64,000 nt of DNA. Origin: Geomonas oryzisoli (GTDB taxonomy: Bacteria > Desulfobacterota > Desulfuromonadia > Geobacterales > Geobacteraceae). Of this stretch, positions 1 through 8,177 are shown in pieces (the stretch's first letter is position 1; every line of letters begins with the position of its first letter). The notes under the pieces are model-generated. The model searched no databases. It was not told the origin of the DNA and saw only the letters and a program-made list of their open reading frames with translations. A program made the translations under genes and the position numbers. The stretch spans positions 1,335,501 to 1,399,500 of the forward strand of contig NZ_CP076723.1 in assembly GCF_018986915.1 (NCBI RefSeq), read 5' to 3'.

Positions 1-2565
1 AGCCGCACGCCGCTGCACAATCCCGCACTGATCGAGACGCTGCTCGGTATCGCCAGTTCCCGTGCCGCTCAGGAACTGGAGGCGATGAACCATCTCGCCG
101 TGCTGGACCTCAAGAAGTTCGCCATGGACAACATGAAGGACGCAGCGTACTGGATCCGTCCCGACGGCACGATCAGCGACGTCAACGGAGCCGCATGCGC
201 CATGCTGGGGTATAGCGAGGATGAGTTCCGCTCCATGTGGATCGGGCAGTTGCGCCCCGGGTGCGACGAGGAGTGCTGGCGGCAAACCTGGGAGTCGCTC
301 AAGGAACAGGGAAGTCTCCAGTTCGAGGCGACGCACCTCTCCCGCGACGGCCGCCTGGTGCCGGTCGAGATCACGGCAAATTACTTCAGCTATGCCGGGA
401 CCGAGTACGACTATGCCGTCGTGCGCGACATCACCGAGCGCAAGAAGATGGAGGAGACGCTCGAGCACCGGCTGGCCGTGCTCACCGACCCGATGGTGCA
501 CTTGGAAGCGGTCAGGATGGAGGATCTCTTCGACCTGGATGAACTGCAGGGGATCCAGGATGCCTTCGCGCAGGCTTCGGGCGTCGCCTCGATCATCACC
601 GATGCTGCCGGGCGGCCGGTCACCCGTCCGAGCAACTTCAGTTACCTGTGCAGCGAGATCGTCCGCAAGACCGAGCGCGGCCTTGCCAACTGCATGCGCT
701 CCAGCAGTTATCTCGGCAACCTCAGTCAAGGAGGCCTCGGGATGCAGCCCTGCCTGAGTGCCGGGTTGTGGGACGGCTGCGCTACCATCACCGTCGGTGG
801 GCGTCACGTCGGCAACTGGCTCGTGGGTCAGGTGCTGGACGAGGACGCGGACCTGGATCGGATGACCGCTTACGCCGACGAGATCGGGGTCGATCGCACC
901 GCTTACAGGGAGGCGCTCGGCAAGGTGAACCGGATGTCCCGGGAGCAGTTCAGGAAGGTCTGCGAGGCGCTGCACCAGATCGCCGGCCAGCTTTCCCGCA
1001 TGGCCGTGCAGAACGTGCAACAGGCGCAGCACATCTCGGAGAGGAAGCGCACCGAAGAGCGACTGCTGGAGTACCTGAAGGTGATCGAGTGCTCCCGCGA
1101 CCTCGTCTGCGTACTCGACCGCGACTACCGTTACCGCATGGTCAACGGCGCATTCCTGCGCTACCGCAACCTGACCACGGAGCAGGTGGTGGGGCGGACC
1201 GTGGCCGAGGTCGTCGGAGAGGAGCATTTCGCCCAGATAAAGCACCACCTGGACGCCTGCCTGGCCGGGCAGTCGGTACGTTTAGAGATGGAGCAGGCAT
1301 TCCCGGAACGCGGGGTCCGCGCGGTGACGGTGACCTATACCCCGGTCGAGGACCAGGGGGGCAACACCAGGATCGCCTGCGTGATCAGCGACCAGACCGA
1401 CAAGAAGCACCTCGAGGAGCAGCTCAGGCAGTCCCAGAAGATGGAGGCGGTCGGGCACCTCGCCGGTGGGATCGCCCACGACTTCAACAACATCCTCACC
1501 GTCATCGTGGGATACGGCAACTTCCTCGGGATGGACGGTTCGCTCTCCCAGCACCAGCACGAGCAGGTGGACCAGATCATCGCCGCCGCCGAGCGCGGCT
1601 CGCAACTCACCCGCGGGCTGCTCACCTTCAGCCGGAAGCAGGTCATGAACCCGCGCATCCTGGACCTGAACGCGCTGGTGGCGCAGGTGCAGACGTTCCT
1701 GCTGCGCATCATCGGGGAGGACATCGAGCTAAAGTTCAACCCGGCACAGGAGCAGTTGAACGTCTATGCCGACGCAAGCCAACTGGAACAGGTCCTGATG
1801 AACCTTGCCACCAACGCCCGTGACGCCATGCCCGACGGGGGGATGCTCACCATCCAGACCGGCTGGCAGCAGGTGGACGAGGCATACGCCAGGTCCCAGG
1901 GGTACGGCGATCCGGGACGGTACGCCTGCATCATCGTGTCCGATTCGGGCAGCGGTATGGACCGGGCCACGCGCGAGAGGATCTTCGAGCCCTTCTTCTC
2001 CACCAAGGCGGTCGGCAAGGGGACCGGCCTCGGCATGTCCATCGTGTACGGCATCGTCAAGCAGCACAAGGGGTTCATCAACGTCTACAGCGAACCGGGA
2101 GAGGGGACCACGTTCAAGATCTATCTGCCACAGGCCGCTGCCGAGGCGGGGGCGCACGCCCCCGAGGCGGACCGTGCCGCACCTGTGCCCGGAACCGAGA
2201 CGGTTCTCGTGGCGGAGGATGACGTGAACGTCAGGGGGCTGGTCGAGTCGCTGCTGAAGAAGTACGGGTACCAGGTGGTGCTGGCGGTGGACGGCAGCGA
2301 CTGCGTGCAGAAGTATCTGGAACACCGCGGCAAGATTGACCTGATCCTGATGGATGTCATCATGCCGGGGAAAAACGGCAAGGAAGCCTTCGACGAGATC
2401 AGGCGGATCGACCCGTCCGCCAAGGTCCTCTACTCAAGCGGATATACCGCCGACTTCATGAAAACGCGCGGCGTCTTCGACGACAACATCGACCTCATCA
2501 TGAAACCGGTGCAGCCGATGACGCTGCTGCACAAGATCAGGGAGGTGCTGGATAGAAAGGCGTAG
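1..2565 (+). CDS. Hybrid sensor histidine kinase (PAS-PocR-PAS-HisKA-HATPase-REC), 5' end outside the window
   Basis: The reading frame is open to base 1, and the residues before the first in-window ATG (base 85) read like the last helix of a GAF domain, so the gene probably begins upstream and has an N-terminal GAF domain. After that, counting from base 85, come a PAS domain (about residues 10-120), a PocR-type ligand-binding domain (about 145-310, with Cys-rich patches), a second PAS (about 325-440), a HisKA dimerisation helix with the phospho-accepting His in GIAHDFNN, an HATPase domain with N-box ([10 protein letters not shown]), DSGSGMD and GKGTGLGMS motifs, and a C-terminal receiver with LILMDVIMP. 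The protein is therefore a cytoplasmic phosphorelay kinase with an internal receiver. No partner regulator is adjacent in the window. A bidirectional terminator follows. Signal unknown; PocR domains in other proteins bind small organic ligands. Confidence 0.93.
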   Translation, partial: SRTPLHNPALIETLLGIASSRAAQELEAMNHLAVLDLKKFAMDNMKDAAYWIRPDGTISDVNGAACAMLGYSEDEFRSMWIGQLRPGCDEECWRQTWESLKEQGSLQFEATHLSRDGRLVPVEITANYFSYAGTEYDYAVVRDITERKKMEETLEHRLAVLTDPMVHLEAVRMEDLFDLDELQGIQDAFAQASGVASIITDAAGRPVTRPSNFSYLCSEIVRKTERGLANCMRSSSYLGNLSQGGLGMQPCLSAGLWDGCATITVGGRHVGNWLVGQVLDEDADLDRMTAYADEIGVDRTAYREALGKVNRMSREQFRKVCEALHQIAGQLSRMAVQNVQQAQHISERKRTEERLLEYLKVIECSRDLVCVLDRDYRYRMVNGAFLRYRNLTTEQVVGRTVAEVVGEEHFAQIKHHLDACLAGQSVRLEMEQAFPERGVRAVTVTYTPVEDQGGNTRIACVISDQTDKKHLEEQLRQSQKMEAVGHLAGGIAHDFNNILTVIVGYGNFLGMDGSLSQHQHEQVDQIIAAAERGSQLTRGLLTFSRKQVMNPRILDLNALVAQVQTFLLRIIGEDIELKFNPAQEQLNVYADASQLEQVLMNLATNARDAMPDGGMLTIQTGWQQVDEAYARSQGYGDPGRYACIIVSDSGSGMDRATRERIFEPFFSTKAVGKGTGLGMSIVYGIVKQHKGFINVYSEPGEGTTFKIYLPQAAAEAGAHAPEADRAAPVPGTETVLVAEDDVNVRGLVESLLKKYGYQVVLAVDGSDCVQKYLEHRGKIDLILMDVIMPGKNGKEAFDEIRRIDPSAKVLYSSGYTADFMKTRGVFDDNIDLIMKPVQPMTLLHKIREVLDRKA

Positions 2566-2622
2566 AAAGGCAGTATGAGGCTGAAAGGCAGGTTGAGGTT
2601 GAGGTTGAGAAAGGCACGTAGC

Positions 2623-2660
2623 AAAAAACGGGCACCCCGGAGACGGGTGCCCGTTTTTTT
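2623..2660. terminator. Bidirectional intrinsic terminator
   Basis: A stem of ACGGGCACCC with GGGTGCCCGT is flanked by A6 on the left and T7 on the right, so it can end transcription on either strand. It sits between the convergent kinase and Tim44-like genes. Confidence 0.85.
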
Positions 2661-2728
2661 CGTTTTCGCCGAAGCGTTACGGTGTCAGGTTCAGGTTTTT
2701 TGCTCAACCTCAACCTTGACATCGTTTT

Positions 2729-3694
2729 TCAGCCTCTCTGGTTTATCGCAGCCAGGCGCCAGGCGTTGTTGCCCACCGGCCTGGTGAAGGTCCAGTATTC
2801 CTCGAATTTGACCGGCTCGGTCTTGCTCCCCTCGATGACCGTGCCGCGCTCGTCGGTGGTGTAGTCGAGCAGGTTGGCGTAGATGAGGGCGGTTACGTAG
2901 TCCTGCCCCGCTTCCTGCCATACCTCGGCAAGCTCCACGCTGCGCACCGCGATGTTCTCCAGCCGGTTCACCCGCCCCTCGCGCAGCAGGCGCTCGATGT
3001 CCTCGCGGAACACCCCCTGCATCTCGGAGGTGAGCAGCGGGGAGAGCGCCTGCAGGTCGCGGTTCATCCATCCCCCCTGGATCCTGAAGAAGTTGTCCAT
3101 CACCTGGTCCTTGAAGCGGGCCTCGTCGAAACCGGGGTCCATCTGGCGCAGGTGCGACAGCCCGGTCTGGACGTCGTCCCGGACCGGTTCCTCCACGCGG
3201 TAGGAGGCCGGGACGCTCTGCTGGTAGGTGTCGTACCCCTGCGAGCCGTAGCCGGTCGAGACGCTCTGCAGCGGGGTGGTGCTGCGCCGCCTGCGCACCA
3301 TGCGGTAGATCATGTAGCCGATGCCGGCAAGAAGGATGATTTCGAAGAGCCCGATGCCACCGCCGCCGTAGCCCGCCCCGCCTGCGCCGGCGAGCCCCCT
3401 GAAGAGCATGCCTCCCAGGAGGCCGCCCGCGATGCCGCCGGCCATGCTGCGCAGGAAGCCGCCCCCGGCGGAGGGCTGTTGCATCTGCGGCTGCCCCATG
3501 GGTGAGGGCGCCGGCTGCTGGTAGGGGGTGGACTGGCGGTACGCGGTCCCCGGCGTCGAGTAGCTGCGGGAGCCGCGGCTGCCGATGGAGCGTCCTCCGG
3601 CGGCACGGGCATGGGCGCTGGTTTCCAGCACCGTGGCACTCAGCATCAAGACTGCGGCGAAGAGTGCGAAAGCTTTGGCGAAGTTGCGTTTCAT
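2729..3694 (-). CDS. Tim44-like domain membrane-associated protein
   Basis: A 321-residue protein with an N-terminal signal/anchor (about residues 8-28, ending near the Ala-rich AHARAAG), a Gly/Ser/Pro/Gln-rich low-complexity segment (30-85), a Gly-rich hydrophobic stretch followed by a clear membrane helix (about 112-133, GLFEIILLAGIGYMIYRMV), a basic RRRR stop, and a C-terminal Tim44-like domain (about 170-320) with the conserved FFRIQGGWMNRDL segment. Bacterial members of this family are membrane proteins of unsettled function; the domain is shared with the mitochondrial import motor subunit. It is the second gene behind the manganese riboswitch at 4069-4217, 27 bp after the ribbon-helix-helix gene, so it is probably manganese-responsive. 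This linkage is inference. Confidence 0.82.
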   Translation of the reverse strand: MKRNFAKAFALFAAVLMLSATVLETSAHARAAGGRSIGSRGSRSYSTPGTAYRQSTPYQQPAPSPMGQPQMQQPSAGGGFLRSMAGGIAGGLLGGMLFRGLAGAGGAGYGGGGIGLFEIILLAGIGYMIYRMVRRRRSTTPLQSVSTGYGSQGYDTYQQSVPASYRVEEPVRDDVQTGLSHLRQMDPGFDEARFKDQVMDNFFRIQGGWMNRDLQALSPLLTSEMQGVFREDIERLLREGRVNRLENIAVRSVELAEVWQEAGQDYVTALIYANLLDYTTDERGTVIEGSKTEPVKFEEYWTFTRPVGNNAWRLAAINQRG

Positions 3695-3721
3695 GTGGTT
3701 GTCTCCTGTGTGGTTGTAGGT

Positions 3722-3997
3722 TCAGTTACCGGCCAGTTGCAGCGGCTGCACCGGGATCCTTCCCGTGGTGCTGCGGATGCGTCCCTTGCGGAGCCCCTTG
3801 GCGAGCCAGAAGCCGATCGCCTCGCGCACCAGGTCCGACACGTTGAGCGAGGTCGCCTTGGTCAGGCGCTCCAGCAGTCGCTTCTCCTGGTCGCTCACCC
3901 TGAGCGACACGACGTTCTTCAGTACCGGCTCCCTGGTCTCCTTTTTCTTTCTGGCGGGTTTTTTCTTCACCTGGGTCATGTATTGTTTCTGTTCCAT
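3722..3997 (-). CDS. Ribbon-helix-helix (CopG-like) small DNA-binding protein
   Basis: A 91-residue basic protein. The start at 3997 is chosen because AGGAGAGG stands 7 bp before that ATG; a longer in-frame version would begin inside the leader. A Lys-rich N-terminus (KKKPARKKK) precedes a segment VVSLRVSDQEKRLLERLTKATSLNVSDLVREAIGFWL-type, which has the strand-helix-helix pattern of Arc/CopG regulators. It is the first gene after the riboswitch and is 27 bp from the Tim44-like gene, so the two are probably co-transcribed. It could be an autoregulator of that unit; no obvious operator dyad was identified. Function beyond DNA binding is unknown. Confidence 0.7.
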   Translation of the reverse strand: MEQKQYMTQVKKKPARKKKETREPVLKNVVSLRVSDQEKRLLERLTKATSLNVSDLVREAIGFWLAKGLRKGRIRSTTGRIPVQPLQLAGN

Positions 3998-4068
3998 ATT
4001 TTCCTCTCCTTTCGGGTGGTTACCCGTTCGCAAAGGGCGCCGTCACAGCAGGACGGCGCCTGTGACGG

Positions 4069-4121
4069 TAAAAAAAAAGACCTTTACCCGGGGCGACTGC
4101 TCGCTACAGGTAAAGGTCTTG
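4069..4121 (-). terminator. Riboswitch expression platform (intrinsic terminator)
   Basis: Reading the minus strand, AAGACCTTTACC pairs perfectly with GGTAAAGGTCTT over 12 bp and is followed directly by a run of nine T. The left arm contains the CTTTAC that otherwise closes stem P1 of the aptamer, so terminator and ligand-bound aptamer are mutually exclusive. This is the architecture of an ON switch. Confidence 0.88.
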
Positions 4122-4217
4122 CTGTTAAAAGAATTAACCTCGGGTCCGGGTGTTGCCACCGTCTTGACGAACCAAAGGTCGGCCATTTCTCCGGCCGATA
4201 GCTACTCCCCTTTACAG
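4107..4217 (-). promoter_or_regulatory. yybP-ykoY family (manganese) riboswitch aptamer
   Basis: On the minus strand the leader starts GTAAAGGGGAGTAGC, has an internal CGTCA, and ends AGCAAGACCTTTAC. These are the hallmark conserved segments of the yybP-ykoY aptamer, and the ends pair GTAAAG with CTTTAC as stem P1. Family members in E. coli and B. subtilis sense Mn2+ and usually control exporters such as MntP or TerC-like proteins. Here the first genes downstream are a ribbon-helix-helix protein and a Tim44-like membrane protein. A further 9-bp hairpin (CCGTCACAG/CTGTGACGG, 4040-4068) lies between the terminator and the first gene. Confidence 0.9.
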
Positions 4218-4223
4218 GGCATG

Positions 4224-4252
4224 ATAATAATAACGCCCCGTCCGGCTGTCAA
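4224..4252 (-). promoter_or_regulatory. Sigma-70-type promoter of the riboswitch unit
   Basis: TTGACA (4252-4247) and TATTAT (4229-4224) on the minus strand are separated by exactly 17 bp. The predicted start near 4217 coincides with the first base of the riboswitch aptamer. Confidence 0.85.
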
Positions 4253-4412
4253 CCCATTTTTGAAAAAAATCGTAAACGCCCCGTCATCAAATTAATATGT
4301 GAAACGGTTAATCTATTGCCGGATTGCTATACAATTGACCGGTTGCAAAAACCGATACCGGCCGCGCAGGCCGAAGGCATTTCGGCAACTCCGTTTAGTT
4401 CCGGGGGGCGAC

Positions 4413-4964
4413 ATGATCAGACCCGCCAGCAGCGTGATCCGTTACGCGCGATTCTTCAGGCTCGCCAAGGTGTGCACGGTGCTCGATTACGGCGCCGGAC
4501 TTTTGCGTAACGCGCTTTACCTCACCGAGGAAGGGTTCCAGGTTTACGCGGCCGAACTTCCTGAGCAGGTGAAGGCGCTCGCCTCCCATCCGGAGGCGGG
4601 CAGGCTGGCCGGGATCCTGACGGTCGGGGAACTGCCGCGGGCCGGGTTGTGCGTGGACCTGGTGGTTTGCACCTTCGTCTTCAATATCCTCGCCACGCGC
4701 AACCGGAGAAAACAGTGTCTGGACAACGTGGCGGGCAACCTGCGCGACGGAGGTTATTTCCTCGTTGAAGTTAACAGCAGGCACGACGACAACGTTCCTT
4801 GTGGATCGGTGCTGCAGCACTACTACAGCTGTGACGGCAACGCAAAGAGCTATACCCATATCGATCTCGACAGAGAGTTGGCGCCGTTTGGCTTCGAGCG
4901 CATCTGTCATTATTACAGCAGTCATGCCTTGGCGGCCTTGTACCGGCTGAAAGTGTTAAAATAA
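4413..4964 (+). CDS. Class I SAM-dependent methyltransferase-like protein
   Basis: A 183-residue protein with a Rossmann-type methyltransferase motif I (VLDYGAGLLRNALYL, about residues 25-39), an acidic residue after the second strand (VYAAELPE), a DLVVCTFVFNIL segment matching motif IV, and a GGYFLVEVNS strand. It lacks additional domains and its substrate is unknown. An in-frame GTG at 4299 would add 38 residues, but that stretch has a poor ribosome site and an unconserved-looking basic sequence, so the ATG at 4413 is preferred; that start also has only a weak GGGGCG site. The gene runs divergently from the riboswitch unit. Confidence 0.72.
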   Translation: MIRPASSVIRYARFFRLAKVCTVLDYGAGLLRNALYLTEEGFQVYAAELPEQVKALASHPEAGRLAGILTVGELPRAGLCVDLVVCTFVFNILATRNRRKQCLDNVAGNLRDGGYFLVEVNSRHDDNVPCGSVLQHYYSCDGNAKSYTHIDLDRELAPFGFERICHYYSSHALAALYRLKVLK

Positions 4965-4977
4965 GTGAGACACGATT

Positions 4978-5005
4978 TTGACTTTTAACTTTAAAAAAGT
5001 ATAAG
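4978..5005 (+). promoter_or_regulatory. Putative sigma-70 promoter of the CheY-like gene
   Basis: TTGACT and TATAAG with 16-bp spacing in an AT-rich gap between the methyltransferase stop and the response regulator gene. Confidence 0.55.
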
Positions 5006-5053
5006 AGGATGCTAAATAGAAGTGGCTGTGGAATCAGCGTGTGAGGAGGTTGC

Positions 5054-5431
5054 ATGGCTTTGAAGGACGTAAGGATACTCATCGTCGACGATGAGATTTT
5101 TTTCCGGCAGGTGTTGCGCGCCACGCTGGAGAAGATCGGCTTCACCGTAGTCGGGGAGGCCGGCGATGGTGCCGAGGCCTTGGAGAGATACCGCGTACTA
5201 CGCCCGCACATCGTGATCATGGACATCTACATGCCCGACAAAAACGGCATCGATGCCACCAAGGACCTGCTGGCCCTGGACCCCAACGCCCGGGTCCTGG
5301 TAGCCAGCGCCTCCGATTTCGATAGCGACACCCAGGCCGCCCTCGACGCAGGAGCGAAGGGGAACCTCATGAAGCCCTTCGTTCCCAAGGAGATCTACGA
5401 AAGCATCCGCAGGGTGCTCACCGGCACCTAA
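5054..5431 (+). CDS. Single-domain response regulator (CheY-like receiver)
   Basis: A 125-residue stand-alone receiver domain: acidic pocket ILIVDDE near residues 8-14, phosphorylatable Asp in IVIMDIYMP (about residue 56), Ser instead of Thr at the switch position (VLVASAS), and the conserved Lys in NLMKPF. GAGGAGG precedes the ATG. There is no output domain, so it must act through protein contact or as a phosphorelay shuttle. No kinase is adjacent apart from the hybrid kinase 2.5 kb upstream, which has its own receiver. Flanked by its own promoter and the tRNA promoter, it looks monocistronic. Confidence 0.9.
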   Translation: MALKDVRILIVDDEIFFRQVLRATLEKIGFTVVGEAGDGAEALERYRVLRPHIVIMDIYMPDKNGIDATKDLLALDPNARVLVASASDFDSDTQAALDAGAKGNLMKPFVPKEIYESIRRVLTGT

Positions 5432-5535
5432 CGCGAACCGCGAAGCCGCCAGGAGAGCCTATCCGCGGAACTGTTCGACGCAGCGACCCTTTTTCGGGCC
5501 GGCAAAAAAAAGTGGTTCCGGATGGCAATTTTGGG

Positions 5536-5564
5536 TTGACGGCGCAAACCGGTTTTGCTATAAA
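5536..5564 (+). promoter_or_regulatory. Promoter of tRNA-Gly
   Basis: TTGACG and TATAAA with 17-bp spacing; the predicted start near 5571 is about 9 bp before the mature tRNA. Confidence 0.75.
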
Positions 5565-5579
5565 GCTGATCTCTGCTGA

Positions 5580-5654
<75 letters not shown>

Positions 5655-5663
5655 AAAATTCAG

Positions 5664-5697
5664 ACCCCGGTGGCCACACGGCTGCCGGGGTTTTTCG
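5664..5697 (+). terminator. Terminator after tRNA-Gly
   Basis: CCCCGG...CCGGGG stem extended by an internal GGCC/GGCT pairing, followed by TTTTT. Confidence 0.8.
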
Positions 5698-5735
5698 TTT
5701 CTGCATCTATATTTCACGTCGCACAAGGAGTCTCC

Positions 5736-6074
5736 ATGAGCACCCTCCCCAAATGTCCCTCCTGCAGTTCCGCATACACCTACGAAGACGGCGCGCTCTA
5801 TGTCTGCCCCGAGTGCGGCCACGAGTGGCCCCAGGCGGCGCCGGAGGAAGCGCCGGCCGACAACGTCGTGCGTGACGCGTTCGGCAACCAGCTCCAGGAC
5901 GGCGATTCCGTCACAGTCATCAAGGATCTGAAGATCAAGGGCTCTTCCCTGGTGGTCAAGGTCGGCACCAAGGTCAGGAACATCCGACTGGTCGACGGCG
6001 ACCACGACATCGACTGCAAGATCGACGGCATCGGCGCCATGCAGCTGAAGTCGGAGTACGTCAAGAAGGCGTGA
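5736..6074 (+). CDS. yjdM: YjdM/PhnA-family zinc-ribbon protein
   Basis: 112 residues, the usual family length. The start at 5736 follows AAGGAG by 5 bp. The N-terminus has a zinc ribbon with two CxxC pairs (CPSC and CPEC, about residues 7-28), and the C-terminal half is the conserved PhnA domain ([25 protein letters not shown]... and the ending SEYVKKA). Once linked to phosphonate use by its position in E. coli, the family has no established activity in this pathway and no phosphonate genes are present here. The gene stands alone between two strong terminators. Confidence 0.92.
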   Translation: MSTLPKCPSCSSAYTYEDGALYVCPECGHEWPQAAPEEAPADNVVRDAFGNQLQDGDSVTVIKDLKIKGSSLVVKVGTKVRNIRLVDGDHDIDCKIDGIGAMQLKSEYVKKA

Positions 6075-6116
6075 GCGACGGATAGGATCATCGCCGTCTC
6101 CGGCGCAAAACGAAAC

Positions 6117-6148
6117 GAAACCCCGGTTGCCTGAGCAGCCGGGGTTTC
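6117..6148. terminator. Terminator after yjdM
   Basis: GAAACCCCGG pairs with CCGGGGTTTC around an 12-base loop; a T-rich tail follows. Confidence 0.75.
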
Positions 6149-6170
6149 GCGTTTTCGGGTCACACCCTGC

Positions 6171-6346
6171 ATCCGGGAATTCCGGGGACATCTCTCCGAA
6201 TGGAGTCCCCCCTCCCTTGACGGGAGGGGGACGGGGGGTGGGTGAAGCTGCAAGCTGTGGAAAGGATGGCTAGTTCCCCCACCCCCTAACCCCCTCCCGC
6301 AAGGGGAGGGGGGATCCAAAGCGGTTCTCACCGGAATTACCCGATG
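6171..6346. repeat. MITE-like palindromic element, copy A
   Basis: A ~176 bp element ending in imperfect terminal inverted repeats (ATCCGGGAATTCCGG at the left, CCGGAATTACCCGAT at the right). Its interior is G/C-run rich and largely self-complementary (CCCTCCC...GGGAGGG and GGGGTGGGTG...CCCACCCCC). It is closely similar to copy B at 16548-16723. No coding capacity. Confidence 0.75.
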
Positions 6347-6371
6347 CACCAGTTACAAAGGGGGCAGAAAG

Positions 6372-6400
6372 GGGGACAGGCACCTGCGGAGCCAGTCCCC
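6372..6400 (+). repeat. REP-like hairpin, copy 1
   Basis: GGGGAC-A-GGC-loop-GCC-A-GTCCCC hairpin, one of eight copies in the window. It lies just past the 3' end of modC. Confidence 0.85.
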
Positions 6401-6406
6401 TTAACG

Positions 6407-7513
6407 TCACGATGTGAAGATGTGGATTTCACGCTCGCCAAGGACCGCATCGGTCGGAATTCCGGGAGACAACGACAGCTGTTGCGCGAGACGCAGGGGA
6501 ACCTGCAGGTGCAACGGGTCCTCGATGCCGGGGAGCAGGGCGGTGACCCGGCATTCCTCGCCGAGGGGAAGAACGGTTTTCACGGTGATACTGAGACGGT
6601 TCACTCCGGCCGCAAGATCCCCCCTGGCCCGCGCGCGCAGGCGCACGGCGCTTCCGGGCACCATCCACCGCACCCGGCTCCCGAGGGGCAAGGCTTCCAC
6701 CAGTCTACCGGCGATTTCACCGGCACCGGCTTTCAGCCAGGTGAGCCCCGCCGCCGGGTCGTGACGCAGTACTTCGCCGTCGAAGAGGTTGCGGATGCCG
6801 AGGAGCCGGGCGGCGGTCTCGCTTACCGGGCGCGCCAGCACCTGGCGCGGGTGGCCGCTTTGCAGCGTCTGCCCGCGCGTCAGGAGGGTCATGCGGTCCG
6901 CCAGCAGCAGGGCTTCGTTGAGGTCGTGGGTGACCATGATGATGGGGGGCGCCAGTTCGCGCTTCAGCTCGGCAAGTTCCACGTAGAGGGTTTCACGCGT
7001 GGCGCGGTCCACGGCGGAAAAGGGCTCGTCCAGAAGGACGATGGCGGGCTCGCGGGCCAGCGCCCGCGCCAGGGCGACCCGTTGCTGCTGGCCGCCGGAG
7101 AGCTCCGCCGGCCGGCGCTGCTCCAGGCCGCTCAGATGCACCTTCGACAGCCACCCCGCAGCCTTCTCCCTGCGCAGCTGCGCCGGCAGATGGGTGAGGC
7201 CGGCCATGACGTTGTGCAGCGCGGTCATGTGGGGAAAGAGCCCGTAGTGCTGCGGCACGAAGCCGATGTGACGGCGCTGGGGGGGGAGGTTGATCCCTTT
7301 TTCGTGGTCGAACCAGCACTCGTCGCCGCAGGCGATGCGTCCCTGCGCCGGCCGGTACAGCCCCGCGATGGCGCGCAGCAGCGTCGACTTGCCGCTTCCC
7401 GATGGCCCGACCAGCGCCAGCAACTCGCCCCCCTGGCAGGAAACCTCGGCGTCCAGGGAGATGGGCCCCGCCTGGCGCACGCTGAGGGCGAAGTCAGAAC
7501 CTGCGCAGGTCAT
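6407..7513 (-). CDS. modC: Molybdate ABC transporter ATP-binding protein
   Basis: A 368-residue ATPase energising molybdate import. It has Walker A GPSGSGKST, signature LSGGQQQR, Walker B with DEPFSAVD, and switch His in MVTHDLNE, followed by a C-terminal TOBE/MOP-type domain (about 290-360) expected to bind molybdate. The start at 7513 is chosen because upstream residues overlap modB with no ribosome site of their own; from this start the gene overlaps the end of modB by 20 bp, indicating translational coupling. Last gene of the modE-moeA-modABC operon; a REP-like hairpin follows. Confidence 0.93.
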   Translation of the reverse strand: MTCAGSDFALSVRQAGPISLDAEVSCQGGELLALVGPSGSGKSTLLRAIAGLYRPAQGRIACGDECWFDHEKGINLPPQRRHIGFVPQHYGLFPHMTALHNVMAGLTHLPAQLRREKAAGWLSKVHLSGLEQRRPAELSGGQQQRVALARALAREPAIVLLDEPFSAVDRATRETLYVELAELKRELAPPIIMVTHDLNEALLLADRMTLLTRGQTLQSGHPRQVLARPVSETAARLLGIRNLFDGEVLRHDPAAGLTWLKAGAGEIAGRLVEALPLGSRVRWMVPGSAVRLRARARGDLAAGVNRLSITVKTVLPLGEECRVTALLPGIEDPLHLQVPLRLAQQLSLSPGIPTDAVLGEREIHIFTS

Positions 7514-8177
7514 GCCGCCTCCCGAAGCCGCGGCCCAGGCCGCCGGCAAGCCCCAGCACCAGAACCGAAAGCAGCAGCAGGAACAGCGACATCTGTCCCG
7601 CCGAGGTGAAGTCGAAGGCCTGCACGCTGTCGTAGATGGCGATGGCCATGGTCTTGGTTTCGCCGGGGATGTTGCCGCCGACCATCAGCACCACGCCGAA
7701 CTCCCCGATGGTGTGGGCGAAGCTCAGCACCAGCGCGGTCAGTACGCCGGGCCATGCCAGCGGGAGCTCGACCGTCAGCAGCGCGCGCCAGTAACCGATG
7801 CCGCAGCAGGCCGCCGCGTCCCGCACATCCTGCGGGATCGCTTCGAAGGCCCGCTGCATGGGCTGGACCGCGAAGGGGATGTTGACGACGATGGAGGCGA
7901 GCACGAGGCCCGTGAAGTTGAATACCAGCTGTTGTCCGAACAGCCGCTCCATGGTGCTTCCGATCCAGGAGCGTCCGCCGAGACCGACCAGGAGGTAGTA
8001 TCCCACCACGGTGGGAGGGAGCACGAGTGGCACCGTCAGGAGAGCTTCCAGAAGCGGCTTTCCCCAGAAACGCCGGTAGGCGAGGGAGCGCGCCGCGAAC
8101 AGGGCTGCCGGTATCAGCAGCAGCACGGTCATCCCCCCAAGCTTCATCGACAAAAGCAGCGCGGACCAATCCATCAT
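7494..8177 (-). CDS. modB: Molybdate ABC transporter permease
   Basis: 227 residues with about five membrane helices and the permease EAA-like loop (FEAIPQDVRDAAACCGIGYWRALLTVELPLAWPGVL). Length matches ModB. The first ATG at 8177 overlaps the modA stop codon (ATGA), the typical arrangement of coupled genes. It forms the inner-membrane channel for the ModA-delivered anion. Confidence 0.94.
   Translation of the reverse strand: MMDWSALLLSMKLGGMTVLLLIPAALFAARSLAYRRFWGKPLLEALLTVPLVLPPTVVGYYLLVGLGGRSWIGSTMERLFGQQLVFNFTGLVLASIVVNIPFAVQPMQRAFEAIPQDVRDAAACCGIGYWRALLTVELPLAWPGVLTALVLSFAHTIGEFGVVLMVGGNIPGETKTMAIAIYDSVQAFDFTSAGQMSLFLLLLSVLVLGLAGGLGRGFGRRHDLRRF

Noticed and set aside
4299-4412. Upstream GTG start for the methyltransferase
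   Set aside because: The added 38 residues are unlike a methyltransferase N-terminus and no ribosome site precedes the GTG; kept only as an alternative.
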